This document shows positions 40,143-47,519 of a stretch of DNA of 53,352 nucleotides, piece after piece (position 1 is the stretch's first letter; each line of letters starts with the position of its first letter). The stretch is from Megamonas sp. UBA1799 (GTDB taxonomy: Bacteria; Bacillota; Negativicutes; Selenomonadales; Selenomonadaceae). The DNA is taken from positions 1 through 53,352 of the forward strand of contig DCFR01000010.1 in the NCBI GenBank assembly GCA_002319815.1. Reading direction: 5' to 3'. A program made the position numbers and the translations under genes. The notes below the pieces were generated by a model. It searched no databases and had not been told where the DNA came from. It saw only the letters and a list, made by a program, of their open reading frames with translations.

Positions 40143-41729
40143 TTAATCCTCCGAAAGCCATGTCTTGATGAGCATTGCCACTTCAGCCGGCTTCGTTTTG
40201 ATAAGATCCTCAACAGCCTGACGTTCCGTAAGCTGCTGCTGCTCCTCCGGGGTAAGTTCTTCTTTGTCGATCTCGCCGGCTTCAACGGCCGCCGCACGTT
40301 CCGACTCAAAACGTTGTTTTTCCATTTCTTCCTGCCGTTGTGCTTCTTCAACCGCTTCCTGCGCCAACTGTTTTTTACGGCGGTACATCCATACGCCGCC
40401 TGCCGCCAGAGCGAGCACCAGCAAAATTGCAGCCAGCTGCATATAGAATATCCGATCTGCACGATCTTTGGCTGCCTGTTCTTCCGCCGCCTTGCGGTCT
40501 GCCGCTTCCGTGCTAAATGGCAGCGATTCCACGGAGACTGTGTCGCCGCGATCCGGCACAATGCCAGCCGCCGAAGATACCGACCGCAGAATGCTGTCCT
40601 GCTGAGCCCGACTGAGGTCGTCATTCACCAATACGGCAATATTCAAACGGCGAATGGAACCAGGAGATGCAACTACCTTCTGTTTTTCTTCATTGATCTC
40701 ATAATTCTTCGTCGATTCCTTTTTTTCATAATTAGCATTCGCGTTATTTGTCTGCGCCACATAGCCGGGAATATTCGACTGAACGCCGGCCGGTCCGCCC
40801 GGATTGGTTGATGTGCCGCTGTATGTTTCGTTAGTATCCTGCTGACTGCGAATAATGCCGGAATCGTCTACTACCGGCGTAAACGTCTGTTTATCCGTCT
40901 GCCGCTGGTCAAAATCCAGCTCCACATTGACCCGAACAAAGGCCCGTCCCGCGCCTAACGCCTGATCCAGCAAAGTCTGCACATTCTTCTGCATGCGATC
41001 CTGCACTTTATGCGTCATATCAAGCTGGGTCATCGTCTTATTGCCAAGGCCCTTATCCTCATCTTCATCGGGATCATTGAGAATCTTGCCGGTTTCATCC
41101 ACGATCGTGATATTTTCCGGAGTCAGGCCCTGAATGCTATGCGCCGTCAGGTTTACAATTCCTTTAATCTCTTTTTTTGATAATTGCTTTTCCGGTTTCA
41201 GCCGCAGCATAATCGATGCGGTGGCCGGTTTTTCATTTTTCTTATAAAGGCTGTCTTCCGGCAATACAATATGTACCCGGACCTTTTCCACTCCATCAAT
41301 TTGTTCAATGGTGCGGGTCAGTTCTCCCTGCAGTGCCTGCAAATAATTGATTTTATTCTGGAACTCGGTCACGCCCAGCTTGCTGTCATCAAAGATCTCA
41401 AAGCCCTTTTGGCCCCGCGGCAGTCCCTGTGTCGCCAGCTCCAGCCGCGCATTGTGCACATTTTTGGACGGAACCAGAATCGTCGTCCCCTGTTTGCTTT
41501 CCTGCACTTCATATTGAATCTTTGACTCTTTCAGCTTCGCTGCTACTTCGCCTGCATCTTTTGTTTCCATATTGGTGAACAACGGCACCATATCCGGCTT
41601 GCTTCCATACCAATAACTCCATCCTAAGATTCCTGCCATTAAAAGTATCGCCACGCCGATGATCGTATATCGCTGGCGTTTCGTTAACTTTTTCCAAAGC
41701 TGCAGATACTGTTCTTTCCAGTCTGCCAT
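40143..41729 (-). CDS. fliF: FliF, flagellar MS-ring protein
   Basis: 528 residues: two membrane segments (about 20-45 and 440-460) flanking the periplasmic ring-building motifs (GLPRGQKGFEIFDDSKLGVT, VHIVLPEDSLYKKNEKPATA, VNLTAHSIQGLTPENITIVD). The C-terminal cytoplasmic tail (EVAMLIKTWLSED) binds FliG. It is the first ring assembled. It follows fliE by 38 bases. Confidence 0.97.
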   Translation of the reverse strand: MADWKEQYLQLWKKLTKRQRYTIIGVAILLMAGILGWSYWYGSKPDMVPLFTNMETKDAGEVAAKLKESKIQYEVQESKQGTTILVPSKNVHNARLELATQGLPRGQKGFEIFDDSKLGVTEFQNKINYLQALQGELTRTIEQIDGVEKVRVHIVLPEDSLYKKNEKPATASIMLRLKPEKQLSKKEIKGIVNLTAHSIQGLTPENITIVDETGKILNDPDEDEDKGLGNKTMTQLDMTHKVQDRMQKNVQTLLDQALGAGRAFVRVNVELDFDQRQTDKQTFTPVVDDSGIIRSQQDTNETYSGTSTNPGGPAGVQSNIPGYVAQTNNANANYEKKESTKNYEINEEKQKVVASPGSIRRLNIAVLVNDDLSRAQQDSILRSVSSAAGIVPDRGDTVSVESLPFSTEAADRKAAEEQAAKDRADRIFYMQLAAILLVLALAAGGVWMYRRKKQLAQEAVEEAQRQEEMEKQRFESERAAAVEAGEIDKEELTPEEQQQLTERQAVEDLIKTKPAEVAMLIKTWLSED

Positions 41730-41767
41730 TTTCTCAATCCCTTCGCGTCATTTAGCCTGGCAAGTGG

Positions 41768-42082
41768 TTAAACCTGCATCCGCATGATTTCCTGATAAGC
41801 ATCAATCGCCTTGTTTCTTACCTGCAAGGTAAGCTGCAGTGCAATATCCGCTTTTTCGCTGGCTATGACGACCTGAGAAACATCCTCGATCTGTCCGGCA
41901 GCGAGCGCCGCATTCATTTTATCTGACTGAATCTCCAACGCATTGGTATTCTTCAAAGCATCCGTCAGGTAGGCGCCAAAGGATTTTGTTGATTCGTCCG
42001 CTGCCGCATTCTCGTTCAAGTGGCTTTCCGCACTCATTTGAACCGGCGTCAGCTGCAAAGCTTCTATCTGCATTGATTTCAC
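41768..42082 (-). CDS. fliE: FliE, flagellar hook-basal body protein
   Basis: 104 residues of the FliE family: SFGAYLTDALKNTNALEIQS, then QIEDVSQVVIASEKADIALQ and VRNKAIDAYQEIMRMQV at the end. It joins the MS ring to the rod. Only 5 bases separate it from flgC. Confidence 0.93.
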   Translation of the reverse strand: MKSMQIEALQLTPVQMSAESHLNENAAADESTKSFGAYLTDALKNTNALEIQSDKMNAALAAGQIEDVSQVVIASEKADIALQLTLQVRNKAIDAYQEIMRMQV

Positions 42083-42087
42083 CTCAT

Positions 42088-42546
42088 TTATTTCCCAATA
42101 TCCAGAGCCTTCATTGCCATGCCCTTGGCCGCATTGACCGCCGTCACATTGGCCTCATAGGCACGGGACGCCGTGATCATATCGACCATTTCGGCAACAA
42201 TGTTGACATTCGGCTTTTCTACATAACCATTCGCATTCGCATCCGGATTGCCCGGATCGAAGGTCAAAGGTCCCTGGGTACGGTCTTCCTCAATGCCGAC
42301 CGCCCGCACGCCATCCCCGGAGCGGCGTCCGGAAGGCCGCTGACTGCCGGCCATAACGCCGGACAGCATACTGGAAAATCCCGTCTGCTCGCGCGGTTCA
42401 AAGACGACATACCGCCTTTTATAAGCGCCGCCTTCCGCCGTGCGTGTTGTATTTGCATTCGCGATATTATTGGAAATGACATCCATGCGCAGCCGTTCTG
42501 CCGTAAGACCGGAAGCCGATGCATCTATGCCGCCAAACATACTCAT
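42088..42546 (-). CDS. flgC: FlgC, proximal rod protein
   Basis: 152 residues with the rod motif near the N-terminus (LTAERLRMDVISNNIANANT) and the C-terminal NVNIVAEMVDMITASRAYEA coiled-coil. It is a proximal rod subunit assembled with FlgB. Normal length. Confidence 0.95.
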   Translation of the reverse strand: MSMFGGIDASASGLTAERLRMDVISNNIANANTTRTAEGGAYKRRYVVFEPREQTGFSSMLSGVMAGSQRPSGRRSGDGVRAVGIEEDRTQGPLTFDPGNPDANANGYVEKPNVNIVAEMVDMITASRAYEANVTAVNAAKGMAMKALDIGK

Positions 42547-42585
42547 ATTTTTACACCTCTCGCTGTACTCTGTATGAACTGCGGC

Positions 42586-43002
42586 TTATTTGCTGCTGAT
42601 CGCATTTTTAACCCGCATGATATAACTGCTCAGTTCTTTCGCCATAGCATTATAATAAATCTGGTTTTTGGCCATATTGGCCATTTCCACATCAATGTCC
42701 ACATTATTATTGTCCGTGCGCATCGTCGTTGTACCCTGCCGTTCTACCGCCGCCGAAACCCGGCCATCGCCGTGTGAAATAGGCAAATGACGATCATTGG
42801 TCCGCACCAGCGCCATATGGCCGCTGGTATCGCCATAAAGCTCCTTAGCCAGCAAATCCTCAAAGACAACATCGCTCTTTTTAAAATTCGGCGTATTTAC
42901 ATTGGCAATATTGTCACTGATGACTTCATGGCGCAGATTCGCCGCGTTCAGGCCCCGCGACAAATAATCCATGGTTGATGAATTAACAATTTGTTCCAGC
43001 AT
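42586..43002 (-). CDS. flgB: FlgB, proximal rod protein
   Basis: 138 residues: MLEQIVNSSTMDYLSRGLNA and LRHEVISDNIANVNTPNFKK, then VDIDVEMANMAKNQIYYNAM at the end, the rod-protein pattern. ATG 43002 is chosen because it matches the family start and AGGGA precedes it; the open frame runs to 43050. First gene of the flagellar run, separated from codY by 264 bases that include the codY terminator, so it needs its own promoter. Confidence 0.94.
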   Translation of the reverse strand: MLEQIVNSSTMDYLSRGLNAANLRHEVISDNIANVNTPNFKKSDVVFEDLLAKELYGDTSGHMALVRTNDRHLPISHGDGRVSAAVERQGTTTMRTDNNNVDIDVEMANMAKNQIYYNAMAKELSSYIMRVKNAISSK

Positions 43003-43101
43003 GAAATCCCTGCCGCCCTTCCTGTTTGTTCTTGGAAACTGTGAATACAATTAGTACTACTTTCTACCTTAAATATTTTTTTCCTCTTATTTTCCTTTTT
43101 T

Positions 43102-43130
43102 ATTTTATCATTTTTTTCCTCATTTCAGAA
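43102..43130 (-). promoter_or_regulatory. tentative promoter of the flagellar gene run
   Basis: On the minus strand TTCTGA (43130-43125), a 17-base spacer and TAAAAT (43107-43102) lie about 100 bases before flgB, in a purine-rich leader. The -35 match is weak and I found no clean sigma-28 site. This region must hold the main fla promoter because the codY terminator lies behind it. Confidence 0.3.
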
Positions 43131-43216
43131 GCATTTTCTACCGGGTTTTAATAAACAGGCGAATCGTCCCAACGCGGCAGTACCCTGTCTCTCTAGTCGT
43201 CACAATAAGTCCCGCC

Positions 43217-43253
43217 AAAAAAAATAAGCGCGTGCCAACGAATTGACACACGC
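43217..43253 (-). terminator. rho-independent terminator of codY
   Basis: On the minus strand GCGTGTG and CACGCGC pair around a 12-base loop, then TTATTTTTTTT follows. It lies 13 bases past the codY stop and separates the codY group from the flagellar run. Confidence 0.9.
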
Positions 43254-43266
43254 CCTTCTCCCTGAA

Positions 43267-44046
43267 TCAGTGCTTCAATTTCTTTACTTCTTCCAGCAAA
43301 TGCTCGTTGAGCACCTTGATATAGGTCCCCTTCATACCCAACGACTTCGACTCGATCACCCCGGCGGATTCAAACTTGCGCAGTGCATTGACGATGACTG
43401 AGCGCGTGATGCCGACGCGGTCAGCAATCTTTGATGCTACCAGCAGTCCCTCCGTACCGTCGAGCTCGCCCAGAATATTGATGGCCGCTTCGACTTCCGA
43501 ATATGAGAGCGTTGCCAGGGCAATCTGCACGGTTGCCTTTTTACGGGCTTCAATCTCAATCTTCTGCGTATGATCGCGCAGCATTTCCATGCCGACCACC
43601 GTCGCGCCGTACTCGGCCAGCAGCAGATCATCATCGGTAAATTCTTCATCGAACTTGGCGATGATCAGCGTTCCGATGCGTTCCCCCACTCCGTAGATTG
43701 GGACAATCGTCGTATTTTTCCCATTAAACATGCACTTGGTATCGGTATCGGAAAAAGCGCACATTCCCGTTTTGGAACGAAGATTCGGTGATGTTTCATC
43801 CAATTTCAACAGCCAGTTTACATAGTGTTTAGGGAACTCTCCCTGATTGATCACTTTATCAACCATCAGATCGCACTCAAAATCATCGACAAATGCATAA
43901 CCAAAGATTTTACCCTTTTTATTCGTAATATATACATTGGCGCCGATCACATTGCTGAGGACCCGCGATATGCCGTCATATTCTACGCTTTCTGATTTTT
44001 GGAGCAACCGGTTGATCTTCCTTGTTCTTTCTAATAATGTTGCCAT
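43267..44046 (-). CDS. codY: CodY, global GTP- and branched-chain amino acid-sensing repressor
   Basis: 259 residues, the usual CodY length. The N-terminal GAF domain senses isoleucine/valine (LLQKSESVEYDGISRVLSNV, KVINQGEFPKHYVNWLLKLD), and the C-terminal winged helix-turn-helix is SKIADRVGITRSVIVNALRK, SAGVIESKSLGMKGTYIKVL. CodY represses amino acid, motility and virulence genes in rich conditions in Firmicutes. In B. subtilis it sits directly upstream of flgB, as here. An AATTTTGAAAA stretch in its leader (near 44121-44131) resembles half a CodY box; the match is partial. Confidence 0.96.
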   Translation of the reverse strand: MATLLERTRKINRLLQKSESVEYDGISRVLSNVIGANVYITNKKGKIFGYAFVDDFECDLMVDKVINQGEFPKHYVNWLLKLDETSPNLRSKTGMCAFSDTDTKCMFNGKNTTIVPIYGVGERIGTLIIAKFDEEFTDDDLLLAEYGATVVGMEMLRDHTQKIEIEARKKATVQIALATLSYSEVEAAINILGELDGTEGLLVASKIADRVGITRSVIVNALRKFESAGVIESKSLGMKGTYIKVLNEHLLEEVKKLKH

Positions 44047-44193
44047 AACTTAAACTTCCCTTCGTATATTCAGTTTTATCAGAATAAATTCCGATTTATA
44101 TTTTATCACACTTTTCAAAATTATCATAGATGGTCTGCAATAATTTTTAATAAAATTTTCCGTCTTTTTATCGTACTGCCAAAAAGACAGCGT

Positions 44194-45591
44194 TTAAAGA
44201 ATAAAGTGGCTAAGATCGCGGTTCACGGCAATTTCCGCCAGCCGAGCTTCCACATAGGCCGCATCAATCGTAACCGTTTGCCCCGCCATATCCGGCGCAT
44301 TAAAGGATAAATCTTCCAACAGCTTCTCCAGCAGCGTATGCAAACGGCGCGCGCCGATATTCTCCGTCTGAGCATTGACATCGCAGGCCATCTGCGCCAG
44401 GCGGTCAATCGCGTCGTCTTTAAACTCAATCGTCACGCCTTCCGTGGCCAGCAGAGCTTTGTATTGTTTCAGCAAAGCGTTCTGCGGCTCAGTAAGAATC
44501 CGTTTAAAATCGTCCTTTTGCAGTGGCTTCAGCTCTACGCGGATGGGAAAACGGCCCTGAAGCTCGGGAATGAGATCCGACGGTTTGGCCGTATGAAAAG
44601 CTCCCGCTGCAATAAAGAGCACATGGTCGGTGCGCAGCGGTCCGTATTTCGTCATCACCGTTGAGCCTTCCACGATTGGCAGGATATCCCGCTGTACCCC
44701 CTCGCGGGATACGTCCGGACCGGAACTATTGCCGCCGCGCACGGCAACCTTGTCGATTTCATCAAGGAACACAATGCCGCTGCGTTCGGCTGCCTGAATG
44801 GCTTCATCGGCCACAGCTTCCATATCGACCAATTTCAGGGCTTCCTCCTGAGCAAACAGCTTGCGGGCCGCCGCCACAGTGACTTTGCGTTTCCTGTGTT
44901 TTTTCGGCATCAGACTGCCCAACATATCCTGCAGGTTGTCGCCCATTCCCTCCAGCCCGGAACCGGCAAACATGCCAACAACCGGTCGGCCATTATCTTC
45001 GATATCTATTTCAATGAGTTCTTTTTCCAGTTCACCGCTCCGCAGCCGTTTGCGGCACCAGTCACGGCCTGCCTGATACTTAGGCGGCTGACCGTCAGCG
45101 GCGGTTTCCGTTTCTTCTGCCGTCGTCGCCGCTTCATTGGCGAAAAGACGACTCAGCGGATTTTGCGACTTTTTCGGCTCCGGAACAAAAACGTCCAGAA
45201 TGCGTTCCTCCGCCAATTCTCCGGCCTTTTCCTGCACTGCCGCCATCTTACGCTGCTTGACCATGCGTACCGCTGTTTCCGCCAGATCGCGGACAATGGC
45301 CTCTACATCGCGGCCCACATAACCGACCTCGGTAAATTTGGTCGCTTCAACCTTGATGAACGGCGCCTCGACCAAACGGGCCAGACGGCGGGCGATTTCA
45401 GTTTTGCCGACGCCGGTCGATCCGATCATGAGAATATTTTTGGGAATCACTTCATCGCGCATGCCGCCATCCAGCCGGCGGCTGCGCCAGCGGTTCCGCA
45501 GCGCTATGGCAACGGCCCGTTTGGCCTCTTTTTGCCCGATGATATATTTGTCCAGTTCTTCTACGATTTGCTTCGGTGTTTGTTCGTTCAC
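44194..45591 (-). CDS. hslU: HslU (ClpY), ATPase of the HslUV protease
   Basis: 465 residues: AAA+ Walker A (GSTGVGKTEIARRLARLVEA), the inserted I domain (100-230), Walker B (GIVFLDEIDKVAVRGG), and sensor and C-terminal motifs ending SHFIL, the tail that inserts between HslV subunits. It unfolds substrates for HslV. It follows hslV by 12 bases. Confidence 0.97.
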   Translation of the reverse strand: MNEQTPKQIVEELDKYIIGQKEAKRAVAIALRNRWRSRRLDGGMRDEVIPKNILMIGSTGVGKTEIARRLARLVEAPFIKVEATKFTEVGYVGRDVEAIVRDLAETAVRMVKQRKMAAVQEKAGELAEERILDVFVPEPKKSQNPLSRLFANEAATTAEETETAADGQPPKYQAGRDWCRKRLRSGELEKELIEIDIEDNGRPVVGMFAGSGLEGMGDNLQDMLGSLMPKKHRKRKVTVAAARKLFAQEEALKLVDMEAVADEAIQAAERSGIVFLDEIDKVAVRGGNSSGPDVSREGVQRDILPIVEGSTVMTKYGPLRTDHVLFIAAGAFHTAKPSDLIPELQGRFPIRVELKPLQKDDFKRILTEPQNALLKQYKALLATEGVTIEFKDDAIDRLAQMACDVNAQTENIGARRLHTLLEKLLEDLSFNAPDMAGQTVTIDAAYVEARLAEIAVNRDLSHFIL

Positions 45592-45603
45592 GACGCTAGC
45601 CTC

Positions 45604-46152
45604 CTAGTCCAGTTTCTCTACCGTGATATTGTGGTTGGTATAAACACAGATATCCGCCGCGATGGAAAGGGCCTCGCGTGCGATCTCCTCCGCTTCCATA
45701 TCCGTGTGGCGGACCATCGCCCGGCCCGCCGCCAGCGCATAAAACCCGCCGGAACCAATCGCCGCCACATCGCCGTCCGGTTCAATGACCTCGCCGCTGC
45801 CGGAAAGCATGAGCAGCGTCTCGCTGTCCGCTACCAAAAGCAGCGCTTCCAGACGACGCAGGACTCGGTCCGTACGCCATTCCTTTGCCAGTTCAACCGA
45901 AGCCCGCATGAGATTACCGTTAAATTCCTCGAGCTTGGTCTCAAATTTTTCAAACAAAGTAAAGGCATCGGCCACGGAACCGGCAAAACCGGCCAGAATT
46001 TTTCCATGGTACAGCCGCCTGACCTTGCGGGCGTTTGCCTTCATGACCATATGTTCGCCAAAAGTAACCTGCCCGTCGCCGGCAATCGCAGTCCGGCCAT
46101 GCTGCCGCACCGCTACGATTGTCGTCGCATGAAACATATTCGTACTTTCCAT
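45604..46152 (-). CDS. hslV: HslV (ClpQ), peptidase of the HslUV protease
   Basis: 182 residues of the proteasome-like HslV: TTIVAVRQHGRTAIAGDGQV, then KVRRLYHGKILAGFAGSVAD and IGSGGFYALAAGRAM. Catalytic Thr normally follows the initiator Met. Here GGGAGG positions the start at MEST, nine residues before the TT pair (MESTNMFHA-TT), so either a short propeptide is removed or the nucleophile differs, as in B. subtilis ClpQ where an N-terminal Ser is used. Confidence 0.95.
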   Translation of the reverse strand: MESTNMFHATTIVAVRQHGRTAIAGDGQVTFGEHMVMKANARKVRRLYHGKILAGFAGSVADAFTLFEKFETKLEEFNGNLMRASVELAKEWRTDRVLRRLEALLLVADSETLLMLSGSGEVIEPDGDVAAIGSGGFYALAAGRAMVRHTDMEAEEIAREALSIAADICVYTNHNITVEKLD

Positions 46153-46172
46153 CGTTATCCTCCCTGTAGTTT

Positions 46173-47498
46173 CTATTCCTGCTGCCTGCCCAGCGTTTCT
46201 TTAAAAGCATCCAGTACCGTCAGGGCCCGTTCTGCCTGGCGCTGCTTTTTCAATTTTTTATCGCGCACCCGTTCGGTAAGCGGCGGCAATAAGCCAAAAT
46301 TCACATTCATTGGCTGAAAATGTTCCGGATCTGCCGTCGTGATATAATGGCAAAGCGCGCCATGCGCCGTTTCCGGCGGAAATACCACCGGCGCTTGTCC
46401 CGCGGCCAGCCGGGCCGCATTGATCCCCGCGACCAGGCCGCTGCCGGCGGACTCGACATAGCCTTCCACACCGGTCATCTGCCCGGCAAAAAACAGCTGC
46501 GGCAGCGTTTTCAACTGCATCGTCGGCTGCAAAACAAGCGGAGCATTCATAAAAGTATTGCGGTGCATCACGCCATAGCGGATGAATTCCGCGTGTTCGA
46601 GCCCCGGTATCATACCGAAAACCCGCCGCTGTTCCGGCCAGCGCAGATGCGTCTGGAACCCCACCAGATTGTACAACGTCCCCGCCGCATTGTCCTGCCG
46701 CAGCTGCACTACGGCATAGGGGCGCACCCCCGTCACCGGATGCTCCACTCCCACCGGTTTCAACGGACCAAACAGCAAGGTGTCCTGCCCCCGGCTCGCC
46801 ATGACCTCAACCGGCATACAGCCTTCAAAAAAGATTTCTTTCTCAAAATTTCTCGTTGGCGCCATATCCGCCGTGGTCAGCGCCTGCCAAAAAGCTTCAT
46901 ATTCCTCTTTGGTCATCGGACAGTTGATGTAAGCTGCTTCGCCTTTTCCATAGCGGGAAGCCCGGTAAGCCCGGCTCATATCGACCGATTCCAGCGTTAC
47001 AATTGGTGCCGCCGCATCATAAAAGTACATGCCCTGCTGCCCGGTCCGCGCGGCAACATCGGCGGCCAGATCCCCCGCAGTAAGCGGTCCGCTGGCCACA
47101 ATCGTCACCGCATTGTCGGCTAAAGGAACAGCAGACAGTTCCTCGTGCACGACCGTGATCGCCGGATGCTGCGTAACCTTTTCCGTAATGTAACGGCTGA
47201 AGCCCTCCCGATCGACAGCCAGCGCCCCGCCGGCCGGAACCCGCGTCGCATCGGCCGCTTCCAGAACAATAGAACCCATGCGCCGCATCTCTTCCTTGAG
47301 CAGTCCCACCGCATTCTCCAAACCGGCCCCGCGCAAGGAATTACTGCATACCAACTCGGCAAACCCAGCCGTTTTATGTGCCGGCGTCGAATGCTCCGGC
47401 CGCATCTCATACAACGTAACCGACGCGCCATGCTGTGCTGCCTGCCAGGCCGCTTCACTGCCGGCCAGTCCGGCGCCGACCACTATGATTTTCTTCAC
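46173..47498 (-). CDS. trmFO: TrmFO, folate-dependent tRNA (uracil-54) methyltransferase
   Basis: 441 residues. N-terminal FAD-binding GAGLAGSEAAWQ, then CSNSLRGAGLENAVGLLKEE, YFYDAAAPIVTLESVDMSRA and the C-terminal AGQMTGVEGYVESAGSGLVA. It forms ribothymidine at tRNA position 54 using methylene-tetrahydrofolate and FADH2, typical of Gram-positive bacteria. In B. subtilis a xerC-like gene (codV) lies between trmFO and clpQ; it is absent here. Confidence 0.96.
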   Translation of the reverse strand: MKKIIVVGAGLAGSEAAWQAAQHGASVTLYEMRPEHSTPAHKTAGFAELVCSNSLRGAGLENAVGLLKEEMRRMGSIVLEAADATRVPAGGALAVDREGFSRYITEKVTQHPAITVVHEELSAVPLADNAVTIVASGPLTAGDLAADVAARTGQQGMYFYDAAAPIVTLESVDMSRAYRASRYGKGEAAYINCPMTKEEYEAFWQALTTADMAPTRNFEKEIFFEGCMPVEVMASRGQDTLLFGPLKPVGVEHPVTGVRPYAVVQLRQDNAAGTLYNLVGFQTHLRWPEQRRVFGMIPGLEHAEFIRYGVMHRNTFMNAPLVLQPTMQLKTLPQLFFAGQMTGVEGYVESAGSGLVAGINAARLAAGQAPVVFPPETAHGALCHYITTADPEHFQPMNVNFGLLPPLTERVRDKKLKKQRQAERALTVLDAFKETLGRQQE

Positions 47499-47519
47499 TA
47501 TTTTCCTCCCTACTGCCGA

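Noticed and set aside
44162..44188. Hairpin after hslU as a terminator
   Set aside because: The stem is mostly A-T and no T run follows directly; hslU and codY may be co-transcribed.
44896..46317. 473-codon plus-strand open frame
   Set aside because: Antisense to hslU and hslV, which are certain; Arg/His-rich composition typical of shadow frames.
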